Assembly: GCA_965247475.1 (NCBI GenBank)
Contig: OZ252016.1
Span: forward strand, 2,294,001 to 2,358,000
Source of the DNA: G965247475 sp965247475
GTDB lineage: Bacteria; Chloroflexota; UBA11872
Length of the DNA stretch: 64,000 nucleotides
Direction of reading: 5' to 3'
Shown: piece after piece, positions 38,091 through 46,738 of the stretch
Layout: each line of letters begins with the position of its first letter
How positions within the stretch are numbered: position 1 is the first letter of the stretch
Translations under genes and position numbers: made by a program
Notes under the pieces: model-generated
The model's database searches: none
Seen by the model: only the letters and a program-made list of their open reading frames with translations
What the model was told of the DNA's origin: nothing

Positions 38091-38744
38091 ATGTCGTCAC
38101 GACGCCGACGCAAACGCTCCTCGGGCGCCCCCGCCGCGGGATCGGACGGCGACGCCGCCGCGAAGAGTGCTCCGCGCGAACCGCGCCAGCGGTCGAAGGG
38201 GCAGAAGCGTTCGGGCCTGGGCCGCGGGTTCTGGGTGTATTTCGCGGTCATGATGGCGGTGCTGATTCCGCTGCAGTTCGTCTTTGCCCAGCAGTGCGAA
38301 CAAGACCGCACGCGGTCGGCGGACATCCAGCCGGTGGCGCTGCTCGGCTCGATCGATGAGCCCCACGATCCCTATGAAACGGATCCGCCGACCTCGGGGC
38401 CGCACGTGGCGGAACTGGCCGAGCCCGGGTTTCGCGACGGCACGATACCCGACGAGGTCCAGGTCGCAAACTTGGCGGACGGCTATGTGATCGTGCACTA
38501 CAACGCCAGGACGGGTCCGACCCTGGAAGCCGGCATGCGCCGGTTGGCCGCCGAGCTGGAGGGCTGGGACTTGATCGTGCAGCCGGACGCGACGTTGGAT
38601 CCGGAGACCCAGGTCGTCCTAACGGCCTGGGGGCGCCTGGAACGGCTCGACCAATTCGACGCCGATGCCCGGAGACGTATCCGCAGATTCGTGCAAACGT
38701 TCTCAGGGTTGGAGATTCCGACCGCGACCGCGTCTCCCGGTTAG
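38091..38744 (+). CDS. DUF3105 domain membrane protein
   Basis: A 217-residue protein with a basic cytoplasmic N-terminus (residues 1-45), one membrane anchor ('FWVYFAVMMAVLIPLQFVFA', about 48-67) and an external domain containing 'YETDPPTSGPHVAELAEPGF', 'EVQVANLADGYVIVHYN' and 'VVLTAWGRLERLDQFD'. These match the DUF3105 pattern (PPTSGPH and a later acidic/aromatic motif), although the usual His-containing 'VHxLEHG' reads 'VANLADG' here. Function unknown. Its TAG stop shares bases with the TAA stop of the convergent glycoside hydrolase gene. Confidence 0.75.
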   Translation: MSSRRRRKRSSGAPAAGSDGDAAAKSAPREPRQRSKGQKRSGLGRGFWVYFAVMMAVLIPLQFVFAQQCEQDRTRSADIQPVALLGSIDEPHDPYETDPPTSGPHVAELAEPGFRDGTIPDEVQVANLADGYVIVHYNARTGPTLEAGMRRLAAELEGWDLIVQPDATLDPETQVVLTAWGRLERLDQFDADARRRIRRFVQTFSGLEIPTATASPG

Positions 38745-41700
38745 CCGATCCGAACCGTCGCGGGTCCCAGCAGGCCCGCGGACAAGGCTTCGGGCTCGAT
38801 GTTGTCCTCGTGCCAGTAGCGGTGCCAGGCGGTGCTCATACGGGACTCGTCGCGATTCCAACGCATGCGGTTGGCGAGCAGATTGCTGACCCGCACGCGA
38901 ACCGTGTTCGAGCCCTGCTGGACGACACCGGTAAGGTCGAACGTGTACGGGGGCCAAACCCGCGTGCCGATCGGCCGGTTGTTGACGGTGACGTTGGCGT
39001 GAAAGCACACCTTGCCCAGGTCGAGCACCACGCGTGACTCGGCCTGCGCGGCGGTGAGCTCGAAGCTGCGCTCGTAGATCGCGACGCCCGAGTACCAGCC
39101 GTATCCAAGGTCAGACCACGGCGCTGGCTGAATCGTGGTGGGGCGGGTGTACAGCTCCAGCGGCGCCAGAATTCCGTTTGAGAAGTCCCTGGCCTCGATC
39201 TCGACGCTGAGCATTCTGCCGGTGGTGATGTTGTAGGTGCCGTAGATGTCCGGGGTGCGCTCGCGAACATCGACGTAGACCCGGTGGTTGCCCTTGATAC
39301 TCGGCAGGCCGATGCCGACACATCCGACCGGGAGGTTCTGGCGATACATCAGTGTGCGCGGAAAGCGCACCGATTCGCTGAGCATGGGGATGTGACCCCA
39401 TGGGGCCGTCGGAGGCTTTCCACGCTCCCACGTGACGATCGGGACTTCTTGCTCGTAGCCCCGCCCGGTCCAAAACTCGGAGCGCGGCCCCTCCACCTTC
39501 CAGGAATCGTCAGACACGACAACGATCGACTCGCCCGAGCGCAGGTCCACCTGGGCCTCGAGGAGGAACGATAGCGGGCTGTCGGGTCCGGCCTCGACAT
39601 CGGCGACGATGACGTTCTCGCCCAGGCGCAGGTAGGGCATGACGTTGTAGGTAACCGGGTTCGTCCAATCGTCGGCCTCGCCGAGGGCAGTGCCGTTCAT
39701 ATAGACCGTTGCGCGATCGACCGCCACAAATGTGGCCCAGGCCTTGATGGGCGGCTCGGTCACAGTCAGCGTCTTAGTGAACCGCAGCCGCGAATGGCGA
39801 TCACTGGTTGGCACGACAACCCACCCACTGGGCTTGCGGACACCGGTTATCCAGCTCGCACGCCAGTTGCCCACGGCCTCGGCGGTCGGTCGGGTTAGCC
39901 AGCGCACCTGCCAGTCGGAGTCGTCAAACTCCGGATCGCGCAGCCGCTCGAGGCGGCCGGCACCGAGCGCAAAGGTCTGGAAGCGCATCACGGGCAACTC
40001 GAGCTTGCGAACCGAGCCCTGCCGCGCGACGGTTCCCGACTCAAGTACGAACTGCCAGTCGGACTTCAACGAGACCCTTCTCACCCGAGGCTCGCGCCTG
40101 GACGATCGCGTGGCGACCGTGGCCCGGGCCGACTCATCGAATACGATCGCGCGGGTGCCGTGCGGCGGCAGCTCGATCTGGACGGTCCGCGAGCGGCGCG
40201 CCGCTCGCACTGGCGCCGGTTCCATCGATCCCGTCTCCGGGTCCCAGATTTCGGCGGCGCCCTTGGCGGGCGCCTCAATCGTTGCCGACTGCTTCTTGGC
40301 GGTGGTATTGACGACGACGAAGGCGTCGCCGCCGCTGAAACTCCGAGGCACGACCACGACGCCGGTCGATTTGGACGCAGTCTTCGGCGCGGCCCGGGTG
40401 AGCGCGGCGATGTCGTCGAGCAACGACGCTCTGGTCTCATCGAGGGCGAAGGCGTAGCCGCGGCCGATCTTGCGCCCGCGCTTTCGCTGCGAGCCAGGGC
40501 CAAACAGCTTCGATATCGCCTGCGCGACGGCGTGGTCGCCACTGCCGGCGTCGCTGCTGGCCGAGGGCCACTCGCCGGCGATGATCAGGCGCCCGCCGCC
40601 CTCCACGAACGCGGCGAGGCGGCGAAGGGTCGCCCGGCGCAGGACCGGCGACGGCGGCACCACGAGCGTCTGGACCGCCACATGGCCCATCGTGAGTACT
40701 CCGCGTCTGAGCCGCGCATCGGAAACAAAAGTCTCGTCCACCACGTGGGCGTCCACCCGCCGCTCAAACAAGCCGTCCAGCAAGCGTTCAAACGTCGCGG
40801 CGATTTCACGCGCGCGCGGATTGGGGCGGCCGGCCGCCGTGTTCGCACAGACGCTCGCGAGCGGATACAGCAGACCGACGCGCGTGGCGGCGCGGGTTTG
40901 ATTCACGAAGGCGCTCAGCCGCGCGATGTAGTCGGTGACGAGTCCAAAGTGCTCCCACCACGGATTCTGGAAGGAGTAGCTTCCGGGCCAATCATCGGCG
41001 GCGTCGGCGCCGTCCAGGGTGTAGTGGAATCCGTGCAGCAGCACCTGGTCCACGCCGAGCGCCGCGAGCAGGCCCGCGCCGAGGCGGACGTCATCAAGCG
41101 TGACGCCCCAGCCTGCGCCGCCGAAGGCTTCGGCCAGCACCCGCCTGCTCCTGAGCATCGCGCCGACCGACACGGCGGGCTTGATCTCGGTCGGTTGAAC
41201 GGTCCGCGGACGCGCAAACCGGAACATGCGCCCGTCCGCGCCGGGCATGGCCACGTGTCGCATGGCGCGGAAATACTCGCCCTGGCGGGCCGGCAGAAAC
41301 GCAACACGCTCCTCCGTGTAGCCCGCCCAGGCCACGCGGTAGCGCTTGCACCAGGCGGCGATCTGCTTGAACCACGCCTCCTCGTACTGGGTGGCGAGCA
41401 CCTCGTAGAAGTCGCAGCGGACTTTGGCGGTCTCGGGCCCCGCCCGGAAGAGCAGCATCGGGAGCTTTTCGGTGAGCGCGTACCCCTTCAGGGCCTTGAA
41501 GCGCCGCGGCAGACTGTCGGTCCACGGCATCGGGTTCGACAGCAGGTGCGGTCCGGCGAAGAGGAACCCGGGAATGGTCTTCCCGAGGTCCGCGCCGTAC
41601 CGCTCGGCGTACGCCTGGTAGACGGTCTTGATGAACAGGCGAACGGTGTCGGTGCGGAGGTAGTCGATCTGCTCGTCGGATGCCGCAATGGCGAATCCGA

Positions 41701-42259
41701 CGATTCGCCACGACCCGGCGGGACAGTTCCAGCTTGAGGCGCGGGAAATGTCCGTGAAGGACTCCGGATCGAGGATGCCGCTCTCATCGACACGGGCGGC
41801 GATCCGCACCAGGGGATCGCCGGCGGGATACCTGCCCTCGAGCGGCACCTGGGTGGGCCCCTCGATTTCGTACACGCGATACACCAGCGACTTGCCCCGA
41901 TGCTCAGGGCCCGCCTCCAGCACGGCCGACGCGCTCTCGCCGATTGGGCCCCCAGGCGGTCCGGCCGAGCCGCTCGGCTGCGCGTACTCATCGTGGATCC
42001 AGGTCTCGAACCCCGCCTCGGCGCCCTTGCGGACGCTGTAGCTAACCGCGTCCCACCAGCGTTCGCCGAGATATGGGGTTTGCAATCCCGGGCGTGCGTG
42101 CAGGACCGCGCCCTTGAGACCCTTGTCGACGAACTCGCCGATCTGGCGCCCGAGCTCGGCCTCGTGAAGCTCACCATTGAGAAACCAGAGTGCGAGTGGC
42201 CGAAAATCAGATGGCGGCGTCTGCCAGGACTTCCTCAACCGCTCTAGCGCCCTCGTCAT
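38741..42259 (-). CDS. GH106-like glycoside hydrolase (alpha-L-rhamnosidase type), 1172 residues
   Basis: The N-terminus 'SDFRPLALWFLNGELHEAELGRQIGEFVDKGLKGAVLHARPGLQTPYLGERWW' fits GH106-type alpha-L-rhamnosidases and related very large glycoside hydrolases: a TIM-barrel start followed by 'WIHDEYAQPSG'. The C-terminal 400 residues look like carbohydrate-binding beta-sandwich domains ('VVLDLGKVCFHANVTVNNRPIGTRVWPPYTFDLT'). No signal peptide is visible, so it may act in the cytoplasm on imported oligosaccharides. A sigma-70-type promoter with a palindrome lies upstream. Substrate (rhamnosides) is inferred; other deoxy-sugar linkages are possible. Confidence 0.75.
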   Translation of the reverse strand: MTRALERLRKSWQTPPSDFRPLALWFLNGELHEAELGRQIGEFVDKGLKGAVLHARPGLQTPYLGERWWDAVSYSVRKGAEAGFETWIHDEYAQPSGSAGPPGGPIGESASAVLEAGPEHRGKSLVYRVYEIEGPTQVPLEGRYPAGDPLVRIAARVDESGILDPESFTDISRASSWNCPAGSWRIVGFAIAASDEQIDYLRTDTVRLFIKTVYQAYAERYGADLGKTIPGFLFAGPHLLSNPMPWTDSLPRRFKALKGYALTEKLPMLLFRAGPETAKVRCDFYEVLATQYEEAWFKQIAAWCKRYRVAWAGYTEERVAFLPARQGEYFRAMRHVAMPGADGRMFRFARPRTVQPTEIKPAVSVGAMLRSRRVLAEAFGGAGWGVTLDDVRLGAGLLAALGVDQVLLHGFHYTLDGADAADDWPGSYSFQNPWWEHFGLVTDYIARLSAFVNQTRAATRVGLLYPLASVCANTAAGRPNPRAREIAATFERLLDGLFERRVDAHVVDETFVSDARLRRGVLTMGHVAVQTLVVPPSPVLRRATLRRLAAFVEGGGRLIIAGEWPSASSDAGSGDHAVAQAISKLFGPGSQRKRGRKIGRGYAFALDETRASLLDDIAALTRAAPKTASKSTGVVVVPRSFSGGDAFVVVNTTAKKQSATIEAPAKGAAEIWDPETGSMEPAPVRAARRSRTVQIELPPHGTRAIVFDESARATVATRSSRREPRVRRVSLKSDWQFVLESGTVARQGSVRKLELPVMRFQTFALGAGRLERLRDPEFDDSDWQVRWLTRPTAEAVGNWRASWITGVRKPSGWVVVPTSDRHSRLRFTKTLTVTEPPIKAWATFVAVDRATVYMNGTALGEADDWTNPVTYNVMPYLRLGENVIVADVEAGPDSPLSFLLEAQVDLRSGESIVVVSDDSWKVEGPRSEFWTGRGYEQEVPIVTWERGKPPTAPWGHIPMLSESVRFPRTLMYRQNLPVGCVGIGLPSIKGNHRVYVDVRERTPDIYGTYNITTGRMLSVEIEARDFSNGILAPLELYTRPTTIQPAPWSDLGYGWYSGVAIYERSFELTAAQAESRVVLDLGKVCFHANVTVNNRPIGTRVWPPYTFDLTGVVQQGSNTVRVRVSNLLANRMRWNRDESRMSTAWHRYWHEDNIEPEALSAGLLGPATVRIG

Positions 42260-42262
42260 GCG

Positions 42263-42376
42263 CTACCGGCGCCCCAGAAGATGTTGTGCCAATCGATGAG
42301 GGTCAGCGCGGGACGCGAGCAGCCCGATCGAGCGCAAATAGAACCGGTCCTCACAGGTGGCGACGCCAGCGTGCAT
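42263..42376 (-). CDS. Short leader ORF directly upstream of the GH106-like gene
   Basis: A 37-codon frame (MHAGVATCEDRFYLRSIGLL... ending LLGRR) stops at TAG three bases before the GH106 ATG and is in the same frame as it. It could be a leader peptide, the residue of an N-terminal extension, or chance. No ribosome-binding site is evident and the sequence was not recognised. Confidence 0.25.
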   Translation of the reverse strand: MHAGVATCEDRFYLRSIGLLASRADPHRLAQHLLGRR

Positions 42377-42419
42377 GCCGGTCGCGTCGCGAATGGCGCA
42401 TGTGAAACGAGGAACACAG

Positions 42420-42449
42420 ATTATACGGAGGTCACCAAAATCTGACCAA
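42420..42449 (-). promoter_or_regulatory. Sigma-70-type promoter and palindromic operator for the GH106-like gene
   Basis: On the minus strand the -35 box TTGGTC (42444-42449) and a perfect -10 TATAAT (42420-42425) are 18 bases apart. An inverted repeat GGTCA-N8-TGACC (42430-42447) lies between them and overlaps the -35, a typical place for a repressor to bind. The leader would be about 150 bases. Confidence 0.6.
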
Positions 42450-42572
42450 ATCCCTCGACATAACGGCGGGGGCGGCAGAATCCGGCGGCGCGGTCGCCCA
42501 CGACGCCCGCCATCGCGGCGGTGATGCGCGCGCCTGATTCGCCTCGCCGTCGCTGCCGCCTACCCTATCGAG

Positions 42573-43349
42573 GTGAAGGGGACGAGAAGCGCCGTCGAAG
42601 ACACGCCGGGGGCCGGCGGCCTGGCCGCCTGGCAGCTTGATCTCGTCGGCTCGTTCAACGTGCGGGTCGCCCTTGACGCAGGGTGCGGCTTGGGCCGGAC
42701 GACCGCGGAGCTGCGGCGCCGCTATCCGACCGGGGCCGTGCTGGCGCTGGACATCGACGCTGACTCCGTGCGCACCGCCCGCCGGGGCGCCACCCACGGC
42801 GTGCGCGGCGACATCGCCCGGATTCCCGTCTCCGACGAATCCGTCGATCTAATCGTCGCGGGCCACGTGCTCTATTCCCCCGTGAACCTGGAGCCATGGC
42901 TCGTCGAGCTCCGGCGCGGCCTGCGAGACGACGGCGTTCTGCTGGCCGCGACGAACAGCTCCACCTCGGCACGTCGCCTGCTTGAGTTTCACGCCGAGGC
43001 GTGCCGGCGAGCCGGGCACGAGGAGATGGCGCGGTGCGCACTCGAACCATCGCCGCGCGATCGGTTCACGCTCGAGAACGGCCTCGAGCAATTGCGTGAG
43101 CTGTTCGGATGCGTACGCGTCCACACCCGCGATGACAACCTTGAATTCGCGGGTGTCGAAGAGGCGTTACAGGTCTATGGCAGGGGTCTGTTCGCGCGCG
43201 GCGCGGCGCGGATCGAGAGCGTCAAGCAACTCGAGGCGCTGGGCGCGTCGCTCATCCCGGCGATGCGCGGGGTTCTGGAGGCGGTCGCGGACCGCGAGGG
43301 AGCGATCGTGATCCCGAGACGGACGGGCGCGTTCGTGGCGAGGCGATAG
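42573..43349 (+). CDS. Class I SAM-dependent methyltransferase
   Basis: A 258-residue methyltransferase with motif I 'VALDAGCGLGRTTAELRRRYP', an acidic 'VLALDIDADSV' and post-I motifs 'GDIARIPVSDESVDLIVAGHVLY' and 'GLRDDGVLLAATNS'. This is the Methyltransf_11-type pattern. The GTG start gives a short polar N-terminus. It is divergent from the GH106-like gene. Substrate unknown. Confidence 0.83.
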   Translation: MKGTRSAVEDTPGAGGLAAWQLDLVGSFNVRVALDAGCGLGRTTAELRRRYPTGAVLALDIDADSVRTARRGATHGVRGDIARIPVSDESVDLIVAGHVLYSPVNLEPWLVELRRGLRDDGVLLAATNSSTSARRLLEFHAEACRRAGHEEMARCALEPSPRDRFTLENGLEQLRELFGCVRVHTRDDNLEFAGVEEALQVYGRGLFARGAARIESVKQLEALGASLIPAMRGVLEAVADREGAIVIPRRTGAFVARR

Positions 43350-43390
43350 GGGCATCCCACGATGATGCCGACACGGGACAAGTTTCCGAC

Positions 43391-43432
43391 GGTCCGGCGG
43401 CCATGAGAGTTCTCGCTCCGCTTGGAATGACA
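43391..43432. repeat. Dispersed element, copy 2 (GGTCCGGCGGCCATGAGA...GAATGAC)
   Basis: Matches 19224-19263 at most positions over about 40 bases, with one small shift. It lies in the spacer after the methyltransferase gene. Confidence 0.65.
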
Positions 43433-43628
43433 GTCGAGGCAGGGGGCCGCGCCACGGCGCGGTCGTCAGCGGCCGATGCGGCAGGTTGGCAGAGGCGAGG
43501 CACTACAATCTCGCCAACCCTGGGCGGCTAGGATTGGGCCCGCTCCGGCGGCGTCCCGGGTGGGTCGCGCCGCCGGCCAGATGGCCGAGCGCGCCGGTTC
43601 GCCGGCCGTTCGACCCGAGAACCGTTCG

Positions 43629-45638
43629 ATGACCGCCAGCCGCGCCATCACGATCGCCGCGATCGCGGGCACCATCTTGCTGATCCCGGTGATTGTGATC
43701 CTGAGCCTGGGACTCTACGGCTCGTCGATCGCGGCCGACCTGGCGGCGATCGAGCCACGCGGCCCGAAGGTGGCGGCCGACCCCGAGCAAGGGCCGCCAG
43801 GGTCCTCGATCACGCTTCGCGGCTCGAATTGGATCCCGGAGACGCTCGCGCGGCTCGAGATGGTCGTACGTCCTTCGAAACCGGCGATCACAGCCGCGGG
43901 CGAAGTGGTCGAGGAGGCGAGCCCGCTGCCTCCGGTCTTCATCGGCACGGTAATCACGTCGCGCGTCGGCACGTTCTCGGTGACCGCCAACGTGCCGACG
44001 AGCTTTCCGCTGCGCAGCGGCGATGACGTGGACTTCGTGGTCACCGCCACATACCGCGGCGGCGAGCCGGCCGGCCGCGCGACCGGCAGCTTTCGGATCG
44101 AGCCGGGCCCGGGCGGGATCGAGGTTCAGGTGTACGCGGAGCGCGAAGGGGCACCCTTGCCGGCGGCGCTGGTTGAGCTTAGGGGCGGCCAGGGGCAGAC
44201 GCTGGCCGCCGCTCGGGCGGATGCCAGCGGCAAGGCGCTCTTCGCCGGCTTGCCGGCCGAGGCTCGTTATCGCGTGATGGCTCGCGCGCCCGGGTTTGGC
44301 GTGCTCACGGCCGAGAACGTGGAGACGACCGCGGACGCTCCACGGGAAGTGACGTTTGTGCTCTCCAGCGCGGATGTGGCCCACGCGTATGTGGCCGGGG
44401 TCCCGGTCGGCGGCGCACCCGCCTCACTTGTGGTGCTGGACCTAGTGTCAATGGTGCCGGTTTCGGCGATCGAGATCGTCCGCAGCCGGCCGACGTGGGC
44501 GCTGGCCGGTGACGCGGGGCGCGAACGCGTGTACCTCGCGGACGAGGTTGCGGAGGAGATACGGGTCGTCGATGCGGTGAGTGGCGCCGAGCTCGATCCG
44601 ATCCGGCTGGCGTTCGACCTCCACATTCGCGTGACCGCGCCAAACGGGCGGCGGATCGAGGGCGCCTCGGTCCGCGCGTTCTGGCTGGTGCGCGGCGACC
44701 GAGTGCTGGTCCGACTCGGCGAGACGAATGCCTTCGGCGAGGTCCGGTTCGAGGGATTGATCACCGGCAGCACCTACGAGATCGCCGTCGGCGCCGACGG
44801 CTACCGCCAGGACATCGGCGATCGTCCGCGGGTGGTCGTGGCCCCGAACGTCGGGGCGGAGATCACGGTGAAGCTCGAGCCCAGCGAAGGGCCGGTCAAC
44901 AGCGCCCCGCCGGTGGCGCTGGGCGCTCCCGTGTTCGCCCAGCAGCAGGTGCCGGCGACGGCCCTGGTGGTCGCCGACCTGGCGGTTGACCCGGCCACGG
45001 GAATGCTCTACGTCACTGGAAGCGACCTCGAGAACGGGCACCTGCTAGTGATCGATCCGGACCGCGGCGCCATCGTGCATGACTGGCGCGTGCCGGCCGG
45101 CGTGGCCGACCTGGCGCCCGCCGGGGACGGCCGTGCGGTCTACATCGCGAACCGGGCGTTCTCGACCGTCGCGAGAATAGATGTGGCGACAGGCAAGGAG
45201 TTGGCGCGCGCGGTCGTGCCGTCGTGGCCGGAAGCTATTGTCGCCGACGGGGACGGCGCCGTGTTCTCCGCGAGCCTCAGAAACGGGCGCGTGACACGGC
45301 TGGACGGCGAAACGCTCGTGATCGAAGCCTCGCGGTCGCTCGAGCCGGGGCTGAACCGGCTCGTGATCGTCCCCGAGGGTTCGACGCTGCTGGTCTCGAA
45401 CGTCTGGACCGATACGGTGACGGCGCTGGATGCATCGGACCTTACGCTCCTGTTCCTGCTGCCGGTCGAAGAGTCGCCGCGCGCGATGGCGGTCGATCCC
45501 CGGACCGGATCTCTGGTGATCGGCAGCGCAAGGGGCGGCACGGTGGCCGTGTACGGTCTGGACGGATACGAGCTGCGAGAGCGACTCGCGCTGAATGTCC
45601 CCATCAACGACGTGGCCACGGTGCCGGTGACACCGTGA
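43629..45638 (+). CDS. Membrane-anchored protein with two carboxypeptidase-regulatory-like domains and a YVTN-type beta-propeller
   Basis: A 669-residue protein. A signal-anchor helix ('AITIAAIAGTILLIPVIVILS') is at residues 5-28. An Ig-like region follows, then two CarboxypepD_reg/CnaB-like domains (about 163-240: 'VELRGGQGQTLAAARADASGKALFAGLP'; about 330-418: 'IEGASVRAFWLVRG...ETNAFGEVRFEGL'). Residues 430-669 form a beta-propeller ('ATGMLYVTGSDLENGHLLVID', 'ATGKELARAVVPSWPEAIVAD', 'DPRTGSLVIGSARGGTVAVYG'). Function unknown; probably surface-exposed. ATG 43629 was chosen because it begins the signal anchor; ATG 43581 is an alternative. Its stop overlaps the holB start. Confidence 0.72.
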   Translation: MTASRAITIAAIAGTILLIPVIVILSLGLYGSSIAADLAAIEPRGPKVAADPEQGPPGSSITLRGSNWIPETLARLEMVVRPSKPAITAAGEVVEEASPLPPVFIGTVITSRVGTFSVTANVPTSFPLRSGDDVDFVVTATYRGGEPAGRATGSFRIEPGPGGIEVQVYAEREGAPLPAALVELRGGQGQTLAAARADASGKALFAGLPAEARYRVMARAPGFGVLTAENVETTADAPREVTFVLSSADVAHAYVAGVPVGGAPASLVVLDLVSMVPVSAIEIVRSRPTWALAGDAGRERVYLADEVAEEIRVVDAVSGAELDPIRLAFDLHIRVTAPNGRRIEGASVRAFWLVRGDRVLVRLGETNAFGEVRFEGLITGSTYEIAVGADGYRQDIGDRPRVVVAPNVGAEITVKLEPSEGPVNSAPPVALGAPVFAQQQVPATALVVADLAVDPATGMLYVTGSDLENGHLLVIDPDRGAIVHDWRVPAGVADLAPAGDGRAVYIANRAFSTVARIDVATGKELARAVVPSWPEAIVADGDGAVFSASLRNGRVTRLDGETLVIEASRSLEPGLNRLVIVPEGSTLLVSNVWTDTVTALDASDLTLLFLLPVEESPRAMAVDPRTGSLVIGSARGGTVAVYGLDGYELRERLALNVPINDVATVPVTP

Positions 45639-46738
45639 ACGCATGGCGCCCGGTCGGCCACGAGCACGCGATTCGTGGGTTCCGCGGCGGGCTCGGTGCC
45701 GGACGCCTGGCGCACGCGTACCTGATCACCGGACCGCCCGGCGTCGGTCGGCGCACGTTCGCGATCCGCATGGCGCAGGAGTTGCTGTGCCACGCGGATG
45801 CGGCGCCGTGCGGAAGCTGCGAGACGTGCCGCGTGCTCGACGATTCGAACCCGCTCTGGCGCGTGGCTGTGCGCCGCGGGCATCCAGACGAAGTTCCGGA
45901 CGCGCCGATATCCGGTCGAGGACGGGGTGCCGCGCGCGACCAGCGCTACGTGCTCACGTCGTACGGGGATCTGCAGGTGCTGCGTCGCCGCAGCGACCGA
46001 CGCGATATCCCGATCGACGGTTTGCGGGCGTTCGCGGCGCAGCTCCACCTGCTGCCCACCTACGGGTCGGCGCGAATCGGTCTGATCGACGGCGCCGAGG
46101 AGATGAACTCATCCGGCGAGAACGCCATGCTCAAGACACTGGAAGAGCCACCCGCGCACGCCCTGATCGTGCTGATCGCACGGCGAGTCGCCGATGTGCT
46201 GCCGACCGTGCGGTCGCGGTGCCGTCACATCGAGCTCGCGCCCGCGCCAGTGGACGATGTGGCCGCGCATCTGGGAGCGACCCTGGGACTCGCCCCAGAT
46301 AGGGCGGCCGCGATCGCCGAAGCCTCGCACGGCCGGGTGGGATGGGCGGTGCGCATGGGTCGCGCTCCGGCCGACTGGGACGAGTACCTGACGCGTCGCG
46401 CTTCGGCCAGGGCGTTCGAGGCCGCGGACTCAGCGGTGCGAATGGCAGCCATCACCGAAGCGCTTGGAACGGGGCCGACGCGCATCCAACTCGATCGCGC
46501 GCACGAGTGGATCGAGGCGCTGGAGGAAGTTCAGGCCGACGCGCTGCGGGCATCAATGCGGCAGAATGGATCGGATACCGCCGATGAGGAACCCCACCGG
46601 ATGCGCGCGGCCGTCCGCCGACTGGTCCGATTGCGTGCCACCCGCCGGCTCCTGATGCGAAACGTCTCGCCACGGCTAGCCTGCGAGGACTTGGCGCTTC
46701 GACCCGAGGTGGCCGAGGCGCTTTCAGGCACTCCGTGA
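45635..46738 (+). CDS. holB: DNA polymerase III subunit delta'
   Basis: A 367-residue clamp-loader subunit. The P-loop reads GPPGVGRRT (residues 33-41), with Arg in place of the Walker Lys. The zinc-binding Cys cluster is C52, C59, C62, C65. 'IGLIDGAEEMNSSGENAMLKTLEEPP' and 'VLPTVRSRCRHIEL' are diagnostic for delta'/gamma-type loaders; 'RCR' corresponds to the SRC motif. The GTG 45635 overlaps the stop of the upstream membrane gene. It is followed with a 4-base overlap by ricT, the same neighbour pair as in Bacillus (holB-yaaT). Confidence 0.9.
   Translation: MNAWRPVGHEHAIRGFRGGLGAGRLAHAYLITGPPGVGRRTFAIRMAQELLCHADAAPCGSCETCRVLDDSNPLWRVAVRRGHPDEVPDAPISGRGRGAARDQRYVLTSYGDLQVLRRRSDRRDIPIDGLRAFAAQLHLLPTYGSARIGLIDGAEEMNSSGENAMLKTLEEPPAHALIVLIARRVADVLPTVRSRCRHIELAPAPVDDVAAHLGATLGLAPDRAAAIAEASHGRVGWAVRMGRAPADWDEYLTRRASARAFEAADSAVRMAAITEALGTGPTRIQLDRAHEWIEALEEVQADALRASMRQNGSDTADEEPHRMRAAVRRLVRLRATRRLLMRNVSPRLACEDLALRPEVAEALSGTP

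Larger units (their letters stand above)
42260..42572. other. Control region between GH106-like and methyltransferase genes
   Basis: The 313-base divergent spacer contains the leader ORF, the promoter/operator for the GH106-like gene, and about 120 GC-rich bases before the methyltransferase in which nothing further was recognised. Confidence 0.5.

Noticed and set aside
43476..43628. Upstream extension of the propeller protein frame
   Set aside because: Arg/Ala-rich with no homology; the signal anchor starts at ATG 43629.
45224..45634. Long frame before holB
   Set aside because: Shadow of the propeller gene; holB homology starts at GTG 45635.
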